Positions 43,894 through 53,809 of a stretch of DNA of 60,568 nucleotides are shown here, in pieces. The notes beneath the pieces are model-generated. The model worked only from the letters and a program-made list of their open reading frames with translations. It was not told the DNA's origin and searched no databases. Source of the stretch: Planctomycetota bacterium. GTDB lineage: Bacteria > Planctomycetota > SZUA-567. Position 1 is the stretch's first letter. Each line of letters starts with the position of its first letter. A program made the translations under genes and the position numbers. The stretch lies in assembly GCA_031261425.1 (NCBI GenBank), contig JAISJR010000099.1:1-60568 (forward strand). The letters are read 5' to 3'.

Positions 43894-44896
43894 ACACCTC
43901 TTCCACAATTTGCCCGCACTCGCACAGATACGCGACGGCTTGGGCGCGCGCGGCGGGCTCGCCGGTGAGGTCGATAAGCGCGGTGCCGCAACCGAGATTT
44001 TGTAAGTGGGTGATGAACGCCTGCCGCAAATTCACCCTGACGTTGAAGCGGTGAATGATTTCCGCGAGTAGCGAATCCTCCGCGTTTTTGCCGCGAAAAA
44101 AGACGCGCAACATTTGTCCCTGCGGTTGATAGTCGTCAATATCGTCGTCGCGCCGCAAAACCATTTCGACAAAATTTTTCGTCAACGCGCGGCGCGGTTG
44201 CGTGAACACGTCGAACATCGTCCCGCTTTCAATCACCTCGCCGTTTTCCATCACCGCCACGCGGTCGCAAATTTCCGCGACGACGTTCATTTCGTGCGTA
44301 ATCAACACCACCGTCAAATTTAATTGCTTTTGCAGATTTTTAATCAGCGCCAAAATGTGGCGGCTGGTTTCCGGGTCGAGCGCGTTCGTGGCTTCGTCGC
44401 TCAATAAAATTTTCGGCTTGGTCGCCAAGGCGCGGGCGATGCCGACGCGCTGTTTTTGTCCGCCGGAGAGTTGCGCCGGATACGCCGCGGCGCGGTCGGG
44501 CAAGCCGACGAGTTCCAACATCGTCGCCGCGCGGGCGCGGGCTTCTTTTTTGGACGCGCCCGCCAACTCCAACGGCAACGCGACGTTGTCCAACGCCGTG
44601 TGCGACGCGAGCAAATTGAAATGTTGAAAAATCATTCCGAGGTTGCGCCGCGCCCGCCGCAGTTCGGCTTGCTTGAGCGCCGCGATATTTTCGCCGTCGA
44701 TAATGACTTCGCCGGCAGTCGGCGTTTCGAGACGGTTCAGACAGCGGACGAGCGTGCTTTTGCCGGCGCCGGACGAACCGATGATGCCGAAGGTCTCGCC
44801 GGCGGCGACGGTCAGCGACACGTCGCGCATCGCGTAAATCGGCGCGGCGGCGGAACCGAAGACCTTGCTGACGTGGCGGAGTTCGATGAGGGGCAT
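43892..44896 (-). CDS. metN: MetN-type methionine ABC transporter ATP-binding protein (orphan)
   Basis: 334 residues from the ATG at 44896 (no clear ribosome site; 44935 lies in repeat DNA). Walker A GSSGAGKST, signature LSGGQKQR, Walker B ILLSDEATNALDP (the usual S in ATSALD is N), then H-loop ITHEMNVV. The C-terminal 90 residues form the NIL domain that binds methionine and inhibits transport when the cell is replete. No metI or metQ gene is adjacent. Confidence 0.88.
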   Translation of the reverse strand: MPLIELRHVSKVFGSAAAPIYAMRDVSLTVAAGETFGIIGSSGAGKSTLVRCLNRLETPTAGEVIIDGENIAALKQAELRRARRNLGMIFQHFNLLASHTALDNVALPLELAGASKKEARARAATMLELVGLPDRAAAYPAQLSGGQKQRVGIARALATKPKILLSDEATNALDPETSRHILALIKNLQKQLNLTVVLITHEMNVVAEICDRVAVMENGEVIESGTMFDVFTQPRRALTKNFVEMVLRRDDDIDDYQPQGQMLRVFFRGKNAEDSLLAEIIHRFNVRVNLRQAFITHLQNLGCGTALIDLTGEPAARAQAVAYLCECGQIVEEV

Positions 44897-44909
44897 TGTT
44901 TTTTCTATA

Positions 44910-45139
44910 AGTAAAAGAGAGAGATTTTTGTCCACGAATTAGCACGAATTAAACGAATTAACACGAATTTTTTTTGTCCACGAATTACACGAATTACACG
45001 AAATTAAAGAGCCGGAAAATGGACAAAAAAAGTTTGAAGGCACACTAACTTTCGCTTCGCTCGGTTTCGTGAAAATTCGGGTTAAGTTCTTTTCGTGTTC
45101 ATTCACGGCTTCTCTTTTTTTTGCGCGTAACGCGAGTTC
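44910..45139. repeat. Cassette C
   Basis: Same orientation and content as 17643-17871, shortened left end, an extra ACGAATT unit and GCGCGTAACGCGAG at the right end. Confidence 0.9.
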
Positions 45140-45157
45140 GTAATTTGTAATTCGTAG

Positions 45158-46975
45158 TTATTCCCCGCGCCGTTCGGCGCGGCGGCGGTCGCTTTCGTTC
45201 AGCAGGCGTTTGCGCATCCGCAAATTCTGCGGCGTAACTTCGAGCAATTCGTCGTCCTCGATATATTCCAACGCCGCTTCCAACGAAAATTGTTTGTGCG
45301 GCGCGATTTCCATATTTTTATCGCTCCCCGCCGCGCGGACGTTGGTCATCTTTTTGGCGCGGCAAACGTTCACCGCCAAATCGTTGTCGCGATTGTGTTC
45401 GCCGACCACCATGCCGGCATACACCTGCGTCGCCGGCGGAATAAAAAACACGCCCCGCTGTTGCAAGCCGTCAATCGCGTAAGGCGTCGCCGGTCCCTGG
45501 TCGCTACTGACCATCACGCCGTTGGCGCGGCGCGGCACTTCGCCGCGAAAATCCTCGTAGCCGAGCAACACGTGGTTAATCACCGCTTCGCCGCGCGTGG
45601 CGTTGAGCAGGCGCGAGCGCAAGCCGATGAGCCCGCGGCTGGGAATGATAAATTCCAAATGTTGCCGCCCGTTGCGCGGCTCCATTTTTTCGAGATTGCC
45701 GCGCCGCGTGCCGACAATTTCCATCACTTTGCCGCCGGCGTCGTCCGGCACGTCAACCGTCAAAATTTCGACCGGCTCCTGTTTTTTGCCGCCGGTCTCG
45801 CGGTAAATCACGTGCGGTTTGCCGACCGCGAGTTCGTAACCCTCGCGCCGCATATTTTCGACCAAAATTCCGAGATGCATCAGTCCGCGTCCCGACACCA
45901 AAAAGCGCTCGTTTTGTTGTTCGACTTTCAGCGCGACGTTGCTTAACAATTCTTTTTCGAGGCGCGCCGCGAGATGGCGGCTGGTAACGAATTTTCCCTC
46001 CTGTCCCGAAAACGGCGAGTCGTTGGCGCGAAATTCCATCGTCAGCGTCGGCTCGTCGATTGCCACCACCGGCAACGCTTCGGGACAATCCGGCGCGGTC
46101 AGCGTGTCGTAAATATCGACCTCCGGCGCGCCGTGCACAATCGCGATGTCGCCCGCCGCGACTTCGCTTACCGCCCGCCGCCCGATGCCGGAAAAAATTT
46201 CCAACTTTTCGGCGCGGCAGGTGATTTTGCGCCCGTCTTTTTTCAGCAACAACAATTCCTGTTTTTCGCGGACTTTGCCGCGCACGACGCGCCCAATCGC
46301 GAGACGCCCGACGTAATCGTTATAGTCAATCGACGCGACTTGCAGTTGCAACGGCGCTTCGACATCGACCTCCGGCGCGGGGATATTTTTGACGATGGCG
46401 TCGAGGAGCGGTTGGCAATCGGTCGATTCGTCTTCGAGTTCGTTCTTCGCGAAACCGGCGCGCCCCGAAGCGTAAATCACCGGAAAATCCAACTGTTCCG
46501 GCGTGGCGTTGAGATGCACAAACAGGTCGAAGACCTCGTCCAAAACGTGGTGCGGACGGGCGTCGGCGCGGTCGATTTTATTGATGACGACGAGAATTTT
46601 TAAGCCGGACGCCAGCGCTTTTTTCAGCACGAAACGGGTTTGCGGCATCGGTCCCTCGAAAGCGTCAACCAACAGCAACGCGCCGTCGGACATTTTGAGG
46701 ACGCGCTCGACTTCGCCGCCGAAGTCGGCGTGTCCGGGCGTGTCGATAACGTTGATGCGCGTGCCGTGGTAGTCAATCGCCGCGTTTTTGGAAAAAATGG
46801 TGATGCCGCGCTCGCGCTCCAAATCGTTGCTGTCCATCACGCAGGCGGCGACTTCTTGGTTGTCGCGGAAAACGTTGGTTTGGCGCAACAGCGCGTCAAC
46901 CAGCGTGGTCTTGCCGTGGTCAACGTGAGCGATAATCGCGATGTTGCGCAGGTGTTTAATCGTAATGAACGGCAC
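45158..46975 (-). CDS. typA: Translational GTPase TypA/BipA
   Basis: 605 residues from a GTG start (AAGGAG 6-7 bases upstream). Ribosome-associated GTPase that helps growth under stress. G-domain: [15 protein letters not shown] (G1), RERGITI (G2), [14 protein letters not shown] (G3), NKIDRADAR (G4), then EF-G-like domains, and the BipA C-terminal region [13 protein letters not shown]. Full length. Confidence 0.97.
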   Translation of the reverse strand: MPFITIKHLRNIAIIAHVDHGKTTLVDALLRQTNVFRDNQEVAACVMDSNDLERERGITIFSKNAAIDYHGTRINVIDTPGHADFGGEVERVLKMSDGALLLVDAFEGPMPQTRFVLKKALASGLKILVVINKIDRADARPHHVLDEVFDLFVHLNATPEQLDFPVIYASGRAGFAKNELEDESTDCQPLLDAIVKNIPAPEVDVEAPLQLQVASIDYNDYVGRLAIGRVVRGKVREKQELLLLKKDGRKITCRAEKLEIFSGIGRRAVSEVAAGDIAIVHGAPEVDIYDTLTAPDCPEALPVVAIDEPTLTMEFRANDSPFSGQEGKFVTSRHLAARLEKELLSNVALKVEQQNERFLVSGRGLMHLGILVENMRREGYELAVGKPHVIYRETGGKKQEPVEILTVDVPDDAGGKVMEIVGTRRGNLEKMEPRNGRQHLEFIIPSRGLIGLRSRLLNATRGEAVINHVLLGYEDFRGEVPRRANGVMVSSDQGPATPYAIDGLQQRGVFFIPPATQVYAGMVVGEHNRDNDLAVNVCRAKKMTNVRAAGSDKNMEIAPHKQFSLEAALEYIEDDELLEVTPQNLRMRKRLLNESDRRRAERRGE

Positions 46976-47079
46976 GGTCGGCTCCTTTGTCTAATCCATA
47001 AAAAAAGCGAACGGCAATCGCCGTCGCGGTCGGTGAAAGCGCGGAATTATAGGCGGGAAATGAGAATTAAGAAGTGAGC

Positions 47080-47258
47080 AATGGTTAGCGGGCAGTGGGC
47101 AGTGAGCAGTGGGCAGTGGGCAGTAAAAGAGCAATTAAAAATTACAAATTAAAAATTAAAAATCGTGAAATAATTATCAAAATTGCGCGAAGCGAATTTG
47201 AAAATCAAACTCCGTTTTCAACTCTCCACTCTCAACTCTTCACTCTCAACTCTGCCCT
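47080..47258. repeat. Compound heptamer repeat (GGGCAGT, AATTAAA, AGAGTTG)
   Basis: GGGCAGTGAGCAGT units, then an AATTAAA arm, the core TAATTATCAAAATTGCGCG and AATCAAACTCCG, then CTCAACT units ending at the stop of the next gene. Three array families lie side by side. Confidence 0.85.
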
Positions 47259-48168
47259 ACTGCGGTTGCCAATACACGTGCATTTGGTTTTCTTTGACGG
47301 CGGTCAGCAGGCGCGCGATTTCGTTTTGCAGGCGCAAACTCGCGAGCAACGACAGCAATTTGGCGGGCTGGCGCGGATACAGCCGCGCGGCGACGCGGTA
47401 GGCAATGTCCTCTTCGACGAGTTCGTCCTCGCGCGTCAACGCCGCCAACACCGGCGCGGGCAACGCCGCCAGCGGACTTTGCAAACCGGCGGGCGTGATT
47501 AAATAATCGACGCCATACTCGGTAATCGGCAACATCGTGCCCCAGATTTCCGGCGCCGCGTAAATCGTCCGCTCGCCCCGCTGGTCGCTGACTTTGATTT
47601 TCAGCACTAAAAATTTCTCGCGTTGCGAGGCGTAATAATCAAGCAACGCCTCTTTCGTCAACAACGGCGCAAGCGCCTGCCGCAAAGCGTCAATCGCGCC
47701 GGCGGTCTCCGGCACGGCGCGTTCGAGAATGCGCGCCGCTTCGTTGCGGATAATCGCGTGGTCGGTCAGCGTCGCGAACAGCCGCGCCAATTCGTCGGCG
47801 GACGCGACGCGCGCGAGGAACAAGTCAATCGCTTCGTTCCACGTAAAATCCCGCCCGTTGACCGTCATCACGACTTCATTGTCCCAGCCGTAAAATTTCG
47901 CGCCGAGCGGCAAATCGCCGGCGTTGGCGAAGGTCGCCATATCTTCGAGCGTCGATTGCAATAATTTCTCGTTGACCGCGCTCGGCGGCGGCGCGTTGCG
48001 GCGCAACCAGTCGCGCAAGGCGAAGCGAAAATCTTCGGCGGTGATTTTGCCGTCGTTAAATTCGACCAACACCGGCGGCAACGCCACCGTCGGCGGAAAA
48101 TAAACCGTCTCCGCCGCCAGCCCGCGGGCAAGTCCGCACCACAAAAATAATAAAATGAAATTACGCAT
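47257..48168 (-). CDS. Secreted protein of unknown function
   Basis: 303 residues from the ATG at 48168, which opens a signal peptide (MRNFILLFLWCGLARGLAAE). The region VLVEFNDGKITAEDFRFALRDWL recalls the N-terminal helices of periplasmic SurA/PpiD-like chaperones, but no prolyl isomerase domain is seen. Mostly helical. No ribosome site is obvious before the ATG. Longer start at 48294 rejected as it has no signal. Confidence 0.6.
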   Translation of the reverse strand: MRNFILLFLWCGLARGLAAETVYFPPTVALPPVLVEFNDGKITAEDFRFALRDWLRRNAPPPSAVNEKLLQSTLEDMATFANAGDLPLGAKFYGWDNEVVMTVNGRDFTWNEAIDLFLARVASADELARLFATLTDHAIIRNEAARILERAVPETAGAIDALRQALAPLLTKEALLDYYASQREKFLVLKIKVSDQRGERTIYAAPEIWGTMLPITEYGVDYLITPAGLQSPLAALPAPVLAALTREDELVEEDIAYRVAARLYPRQPAKLLSLLASLRLQNEIARLLTAVKENQMHVYWQPQ

Positions 48169-48261
48169 CGTCGGTCGAGAGCCAAGCGAGGTGAAGCAAA
48201 AAAAATTTCGTGAATCATCTAATTTTCCCGCCGATTGCCAAGCGGTTTGGCTAAAATGAGG

Positions 48262-48415
48262 CGGTGAGTAAGCAGTGGGCAGGTTAAAGAGCAATTAAAA
48301 ATTACAAATTAAAAATTAAAAATGACGAATTGATTATCAAAATTGCGCGAAGCGAATTTGCCAATCAAACTCCACAATTTTTAATTTTTAATTGGAAATC
48401 GCCAAACGACTCCAT
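48262..48415. repeat. GGGCAGT unit and AATTAAA heptamer inverted repeat
   Basis: GTGAGTAAGCAGTGGGCAG, then an AATTAAA arm, the TGATTATCAAAATTGCGCG core, and TTTTTAATT arm. Near identical to 47120-47220. Confidence 0.85.
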
Positions 48416-48431
48416 TTTAAGGAATAACTCT

Positions 48432-49826
48432 ATGCGCACGCGCACCGAAAAAGACAGTATGGGCGAAATGGAAGTTCCCGCCGACGCGCTCTACGGCGCG
48501 CAAACGCGGCGGGCGATGTTGAATTTTCCTGTCAGCGGCTGGCGCTTGCCCGCGACGCTGATTAGCGCGCTCGGTCAACTGAAACGCCTCGCCGCCCGCG
48601 CCAATTGCGACCTCGGCAAACTCGCCGCCGGCGTCGCGACGTGGATTGAAATCGCCGCCGGCGAAGTCGAAGACGGCAAACTGTCCGACCACTTCCCGCT
48701 CGACGTGTTTCAAACCGGTAGCGCCACCTCGTCGAATATGAACGCCAACGAAGTCATCGCCCGCCGCGCCGCGCAACTGTCCGGCGACGAAGCGAAAATT
48801 CACCCCAACGACCACGTCAACTGCGGACAAAGTTCCAACGACGTTATGCCGACCGCGCTTCAAGTCGCGGCGGTGAAAATGCTTCACCGCGACCTTTTGC
48901 CCGCCGCCGCGGTGCTGACGCAGACGCTGACGGCAAAGGCGAATCTTTTCGCCAAGTTCATCAAAATCGGGCGGACGCATTTGCAGGACGCGACGCCGGT
49001 AACGATGGGGCAGGTGTTCGGCGGCTACGCGGCGCAAGCGGGCGAGGCGGCAAACCGCTTGCGGCAGGCGGCGGAAAATTTGTCCTCCCTGCCGCTCGGC
49101 GGCACCGCGGTCGGCACCGGCGTCAACACGCATCCCGATTTCGCGCGGCGGGTCATCGCGGCGCTGAATAACGAAACCGGCTTAAATTTTCGCGAAGCGG
49201 CGAACCATTTCGCGGCGCAGGCGGCGTTGCCGAACGTCGTCTCGGCGATGGGCGAGATTAAAAATTTCGCGCTCGTGTTGCACAAAATCGCCAACGATAT
49301 TCGCCTACTCGCGTCGGGACCGCGGTGCGGTTACGGCGAATTGCAATTGCCCGCCGTTCAGCCCGGCAGTTCGATTATGCCCGGCAAAGTCAATCCGGTG
49401 ATTTGCGAATCGGTGATGCAAACGGCGGCGTGGGTGGTCGGCGCGGAGTGCGCCGTAACTTTCGCGACGGCGACGCTCAGCAATTTCGAGTTGTGCGTCG
49501 CCGTGCCGGTGGTCGCTTATCAAATGTTGGAATCCCTGCGCCTGCTTACGAACGTCGTCCGCGTTTTCGACAGTCAGGCATTGGACGGCTTGGGTTGTCG
49601 CGTCGAAAATTGCGCGGCGACGGTGGAAAAATCGCTGGCGATGTGCACGGGTTTGGCGCCGTTGATTGGCTACGACGCGGCGGCGGAAATCGCGAAAACC
49701 GCCTTCGCCACCGGACGCGCCGTGCGCGAAGTGGCGCGGGAAAAAACCGCGCTCCCGCCGGAAGTATTGGCGACGGCGCTTGACCCGAAAACGATGTTGG
49801 CGCCGAGCGTCGAGTTACAGGTCTAA
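48432..49826 (+). CDS. fumC: Class II fumarate hydratase
   Basis: 464 residues from the ATG at 48432 (AAGGAAT upstream). Iron-independent fumarase of the TCA cycle. Signature GSSIMPGKVNP, FQTGSATSSNMNANEVIA, GRTHLQDATPVTMGQ with the catalytic His, and HPNDHVNCGQSSND. The stop overlaps the convergent mini-FliF-like gene by four bases. Confidence 0.95.
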   Translation: MRTRTEKDSMGEMEVPADALYGAQTRRAMLNFPVSGWRLPATLISALGQLKRLAARANCDLGKLAAGVATWIEIAAGEVEDGKLSDHFPLDVFQTGSATSSNMNANEVIARRAAQLSGDEAKIHPNDHVNCGQSSNDVMPTALQVAAVKMLHRDLLPAAAVLTQTLTAKANLFAKFIKIGRTHLQDATPVTMGQVFGGYAAQAGEAANRLRQAAENLSSLPLGGTAVGTGVNTHPDFARRVIAALNNETGLNFREAANHFAAQAALPNVVSAMGEIKNFALVLHKIANDIRLLASGPRCGYGELQLPAVQPGSSIMPGKVNPVICESVMQTAAWVVGAECAVTFATATLSNFELCVAVPVVAYQMLESLRLLTNVVRVFDSQALDGLGCRVENCAATVEKSLAMCTGLAPLIGYDAAAEIAKTAFATGRAVREVAREKTALPPEVLATALDPKTMLAPSVELQV

Positions 49827-50269
49827 TCGCCTCGCGCCAGATTTTGCGCCGCCAATTGTTTTTGCAGACGGTAACGTTGCGGCTCGGTTTGCGGATTGGC
49901 GGTGATGTCGAGGGCGGAAAAATTACGGGTGTCGCCGCTAAAACCGGCGGCGTGCAACAAGTCCAACGCCAGCGGCATTTGCTCCGACCGGACAAACAGC
50001 CGTTCGCCCCGCCGCAAAAAATCAATTTGATACGCCGGTAACAACGCCGCGATTGCCGCGTATTCCGCGCGAGTCGCGGGCGCGAGCGGTAAAACGCCGT
50101 AATGCGTATCGCCAACCGTCAATTCGGTTTCACCCGGCAAATCGTCGGTTTCCCAATAAACGTCGTCGTTAAAAAGCATTTCATACGCGACGCGGCAACC
50201 CAAACCCAGCCCCAAGCCGAGAAGCAAGATGACAATGGTGTGCTGGAAAAAGCGCCAAATTTTTTTCAT
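49823..50269 (-). CDS. Miniature FliF/YscJ-like membrane protein
   Basis: 148 residues. An N-terminal membrane segment (about 10-28) is followed by a short linker and a single ring-building-type domain (about 62-148). AAIAALLPAYQIDFLRRGERLFVRSEQMPLALDLLHAAGF parallels the FliF/YscJ pattern in which a residue pair crosses from a helix to a strand and a LA..GLP helix follows, and NPQTEPQRYRLQKQLAAQNLARGD resembles FliF's Te..qr..yq.aL.gELartI. FliF is normally about 550 residues, so this is only the first domain. No other flagellar or secretion gene adjoins. Assignment is by pattern only. Confidence 0.5.
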   Translation of the reverse strand: MKKIWRFFQHTIVILLLGLGLGLGCRVAYEMLFNDDVYWETDDLPGETELTVGDTHYGVLPLAPATRAEYAAIAALLPAYQIDFLRRGERLFVRSEQMPLALDLLHAAGFSGDTRNFSALDITANPQTEPQRYRLQKQLAAQNLARGD

Positions 50270-50286
50270 CGTTAGACCGTTTTTTA

Positions 50287-50446
50287 TTCCCCTCTACGGA
50301 GGGGTGGCATCGCGACGGTTCTTTGTCGCGATGACGGGGTGGTTCGTTATACCACACGCGCTATGAAATCTGTGGCGGCGGCGAGAAACCACCCCGTCAG
50401 TCCGGCAAACCGCGCCGGACTGCCACCCCTCCGTAGAGGGGAATTA
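50287..50446. repeat. Short cassette B
   Basis: Only the outer layers of cassette B remain: CCCCTCTACGGAGGGG, GCATCGCGACGG/GTCGCGATG, GACGGGGTGGTT and their partners ending CCCCTCCGTAGAGGGG. The inner part is replaced by a short AAATCTGTGGCGG spacer. Confidence 0.85.
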
Positions 50447-50461
50447 AGCGGAGATTATTTT

Positions 50462-51607
50462 TTATTCCGCCACAAATTTAACGACGCGGCGCTCGCCGGC
50501 GCGGGACAAAGTCAGCGTTACTTCGTCGCCGGCGCAAATCGCGCCGAGGTAATTGGTCAGTTGCGGCAAGCCGCCGACCCGCACCGGCAGGTCGTTAATC
50601 GCCGTGATTTCGTCGCCGCCGCGGACGCCGGCGCGCGCGGCGGACGTGCCGGCGAAAACCGTTTGCAGGCGCGGATAAACGTCGCCGGTTTGCGGTTTGG
50701 CGAAAACAAACAGCGGACGCGCCGGACGGAGCGGCGGCAATTGAAAGTCAATTTTCACTTCTTTGCCGTCTCGCTCCGCCGTCAGCGACAGCGTGATGCC
50801 CGCCGGATAAATCCCCTCGATGCTCGCGAGCCGCGCCAGCGTCGGCACGCGATGACCCATAAAATCGCGCAAGATGTCGCCGGACATTAAGGGCAAGTCC
50901 GAGCGATTGGCGGCGACCGACACCACGCCGTTGTCTTCGCGCCAATCAATGCCGGTCAGCCGTCCGTGAAAGACGTTGCCGCCGCGCGCCGACCGCAAAA
51001 ACGGCAACCATAATTTTATCTGGTCGGCGGGAATCGCGTAAGCCACGCCGGCGTTGCTTTTCAAGCCGAGCCGCGTTTGCGTCATTCCGCAAATGCCGAT
51101 AAGTTCGCCGCGCCGGTTGATTAACGGTCCGCCGGAATTGCCCGGATTGACCGCCGCGTCGGTAACAATCGCGTCGTTGTAGCCCTGCCGGAATTGGTGC
51201 AACGCCGAAACCACGCCGGCGGAAAACGACACGGTTTGGTCGGCGGCGCCGAGCGCCAGCGGATTGCCCGCCGCCAAACAAAATTCGCCGACGGACAGCG
51301 CCGTCGAGGAGCCGAGCGGCAAAAACGGGAGCGGCTTCGCGCCGTTGATTTTCAACAACGCCAAGTCGCCCTGCCGGTCGCGCCCGACGATGTCGGCGTC
51401 GAAAACGCGCCCGTCGCCCAACGTCACGCCGACGGTTTTATTCAAATTTTCGATGACGTGATGATTGGTAACAATCTCGCCGCTCGCGGAAATCAACGCG
51501 CCGCTACCGCCGGCGATAAACACCACCGCCGGCGTTACACGCGCGACCAAGCCGTCCTCGGCGGCGGCGGCGGCGCAGAACAGAAGTAGGCAGAAAAGTG
51601 AGCGCAT
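50462..51607 (-). CDS. HtrA/DegP-like periplasmic serine protease with PDZ domain
   Basis: 381 residues. Signal peptide (about 1-16). Trypsin-like domain with an intact triad: GEIVTNHHVIEN (His), QGDLALLKI (Asp) and NPGNSGGPLINRRGE (Ser). A first poorly conserved PDZ-like stretch (about 200-275), then a C-terminal PDZ (about 285-375; AGTSAARAGVRGGDEITAINDLPVR). Envelope quality-control protease. Contrast the pseudoprotease at 58227, in which all these residues are lost. Confidence 0.88.
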   Translation of the reverse strand: MRSLFCLLLFCAAAAAEDGLVARVTPAVVFIAGGSGALISASGEIVTNHHVIENLNKTVGVTLGDGRVFDADIVGRDRQGDLALLKINGAKPLPFLPLGSSTALSVGEFCLAAGNPLALGAADQTVSFSAGVVSALHQFRQGYNDAIVTDAAVNPGNSGGPLINRRGELIGICGMTQTRLGLKSNAGVAYAIPADQIKLWLPFLRSARGGNVFHGRLTGIDWREDNGVVSVAANRSDLPLMSGDILRDFMGHRVPTLARLASIEGIYPAGITLSLTAERDGKEVKIDFQLPPLRPARPLFVFAKPQTGDVYPRLQTVFAGTSAARAGVRGGDEITAINDLPVRVGGLPQLTNYLGAICAGDEVTLTLSRAGERRVVKFVAE

Positions 51608-51800
51608 AAATTTAAGGAAAGGGAAAAGGTGAAAGGGAAAAGGGAAGAGGGAAAAGGGAAAAGGAGTTTAAGATGGTTAAGGGATTTAAGAAACGCGCAA
51701 TTTTCTATTTCCCCCTTTTCCCTTACTTAACTCTCTACTTTTCCCTTTTCCCTCTTCCCTTGCTCAACTCTAAACTTTTCCCTTTCCCCTTTTCCCTCTT
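51608..51800. repeat. GGGAAAA heptamer inverted repeat
   Basis: Long GGGAAAA/GGGAAGA run (51614-51664), inner TTTAAGATGGTTAAGGGATTT, then CCCTTTT, CTCAACT and CTAAACT runs. The right arm is translated as the last about 25 residues of the ABC exporter. Confidence 0.9.
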
Positions 51801-53538
51801 TGAGCATTTCCTCCGCCGTGCCGTCGGCGACGATTTGTCCGTCGGCGAGTTGGAAAATCCGGTCGCAGTGCGCGAGCGTGTGCAAGCGGTGCGCGACGCT
51901 AATCGTCGTGATTTTACCGGCGAATTGGCGGATGCCGGCGAGAAAATGGCGCTCGGTTTCCAAGTCCAGCGAACTCGTCGCTTCGTCCAAAATCAAAATC
52001 GCCGGCGACCGGTATAACGCCCGCGCCAAGCCGACGCGCTGGCGTTGCCCGCCCGACAAACGGGCGCCGCGCTCGCCAATCAGCGAGTCCAAACCCGCAG
52101 GCAATTCGGCGATGAAGTCGGCGAGTTGCGCGAGCGCCGCGGCGCGGCGCAACGCCGTTTCGTCAATATCCGCGTCCGGCAAACCGAACGCGATATTGCG
52201 CCGCAAGGTGTCGTCCAACAAATAAATGGTCTGCGGCACGTAGCCGATTTGCCGCCGCCACGCCGCGACGTTGGCGGCGGTCAATTCCGCGCCGTCCAAC
52301 AAAATTTTTCCGCCCGTCGGCGCGAACAAACCGACCAATAAATCAATCAGCGTGCTTTTGCCCGCGCCGCTACCGCCGATAAATCCCGCCGCCGCGCCCA
52401 GCGGAATAGTCAGCGAAACGTCGCGCAAAACCGGCGCGGCGCGGCACGGATAAGCGAACGAAACCCGTTCAAAACGAATCTCTTTCGCGAGCGCGGGCAA
52501 CGGCGCCGCGACGACGGGCGCCGCCGCCGTCGCGGGCGCGGTGATTTCCGCGTGGAGCCGCGCAATCGCCGCCGAGGAAAATTGCAGATTTTGCAAGTTG
52601 AAAATAATGCGGTTAACCGACGGCAAAAGCCGGAAAGTCGCGCCGACAAACAGCCCCAACACCGGCACGAGCATCGGGTTTTCCTGCCAGACCATCACGG
52701 AAATCAGCCCCGCCAAACCGGCGACCGCCAGCACTTCCAACGCCAAGCGCGGCAGTTGCGACACCGTGCCGAAACGGCTGTCAATCGCGGCGGCGGCGGT
52801 GTTGTGTTCGGCGTGGCGCGCGCGGAAAAATTCTTCGCGGTCGAGCAGTTTGATTTCTTTGACGCCGTTTAAGCCCTGCATCGTTTGCTTGCCGAGTTCG
52901 ATTTGATGGCGGTTGCGCTCGGCGCCCGCCCGCGCCAAATAGCGGCGCAACGTAAAATGAAGCGGCAACAACAAAATGCCGACGATGACGCCGACAATGA
53001 GCGTGCCCCAAAATTCGGCGTAGAGCAACAGCGCGAAAATGCCGCCGACCACCATGCTTTCGGCGAGCGCGTTCAGAAACGCGCCGAGCGCGACGGTGTA
53101 GGTGCGGATTTCGGCGAGGTGCGCGTTCATTTCGCCGGTGTTGCGCGTCAGAAATTCGCGATACGGCATTTGCAAATAACGCGCGAACAAACGCGCGGTC
53201 AAATCGCGCCCGACGTTGGTGAAAAACGCGGTCTGCCGCCACGTGAGGAAATATAAAAATAAATTTTTCAGCAAAAAAACCGCGACGATGACGAGCATTC
53301 CGCCCACGACCAATTGCGCGGACGACGGGTCGCCGAGCCAATGGCGGACGGTTTGCCAAGCGGACGATTGCGCGAAACGACTCTCGCCGGTCATCACCGC
53401 GAGGAGCGGCACAATCAAGCCCAGCCCGACGGTTTCGAGCAACATCCCCACCGCCATCAGCGCGATGAGCCGGAGAAACGTCCGCCCCTGCGCGGGCGTG
53501 AGCAAACTGAAAAATTTACGGAAGAGGCGGCGAAGCAT
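51727..53538 (-). CDS. ABC exporter (MsbA/PglK-like half-transporter)
   Basis: 603 residues from the ATG at 53538; a TTG at 53556 lies in a heptamer array. N-terminal six-helix exporter domain (about 1-330), then ATPase: Walker A IGGSGAGKST, Q-loop GYVPQTIYLLDDT, signature LSGGQRQRVGLARALY, Walker B ILILDEATSSLD, H-loop VAHRL. Resembles PglK/MsbA lipid or lipid-linked oligosaccharide flippases; the substrate is not certain. The last about 25 residues (EEMLKEGKGEREKFRVEQGK...) are encoded by the GGGAAAA/AGAGTTT array that has replaced the natural end. Confidence 0.88.
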   Translation of the reverse strand: MLRRLFRKFFSLLTPAQGRTFLRLIALMAVGMLLETVGLGLIVPLLAVMTGESRFAQSSAWQTVRHWLGDPSSAQLVVGGMLVIVAVFLLKNLFLYFLTWRQTAFFTNVGRDLTARLFARYLQMPYREFLTRNTGEMNAHLAEIRTYTVALGAFLNALAESMVVGGIFALLLYAEFWGTLIVGVIVGILLLPLHFTLRRYLARAGAERNRHQIELGKQTMQGLNGVKEIKLLDREEFFRARHAEHNTAAAAIDSRFGTVSQLPRLALEVLAVAGLAGLISVMVWQENPMLVPVLGLFVGATFRLLPSVNRIIFNLQNLQFSSAAIARLHAEITAPATAAAPVVAAPLPALAKEIRFERVSFAYPCRAAPVLRDVSLTIPLGAAAGFIGGSGAGKSTLIDLLVGLFAPTGGKILLDGAELTAANVAAWRRQIGYVPQTIYLLDDTLRRNIAFGLPDADIDETALRRAAALAQLADFIAELPAGLDSLIGERGARLSGGQRQRVGLARALYRSPAILILDEATSSLDLETERHFLAGIRQFAGKITTISVAHRLHTLAHCDRIFQLADGQIVADGTAEEMLKEGKGEREKFRVEQGKREKGKVES

Positions 53539-53551
53539 TGGGAGACCAATT

Positions 53552-53808
53552 AACAATTCACAATTTACAATTAGAGCGGTTTGATAAATTTTTTTTCGCG
53601 GCGGCGCGGAGAAACGCCGATGGGGAGTGTTTTATTCAATTGCCCCGCGCTTTAGCGCGGGGTCGGCGCTCTCCTAAAAATGGGCTTTAGCCCAAACAAT
53701 TATTCGGCTAAAGCCGGTCATTTTTTAACGCTACCCACGCCTTAAAAGGCGTGGCAATTGAATAGAGCAACCAAAATTGTCAATTGTCAATTGTTAATTG
53801 TTAATTGA
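53552..53808. repeat. Nested repeat: AATTAAC arms enclosing cassette A
   Basis: Left arm AATTAACAATTCACAATTT (53552-53572) and right arm TTGTCAATTGTTAATTG (53776-53806) enclose the outer flank and full cassette A at 53629-53768. Here the left palindrome is CCCCGCGCTTTAGCGCGGGG, changed symmetrically on both sides compared with the usual CCACGCG. Confidence 0.9.
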
Positions 53809-53809
53809 C

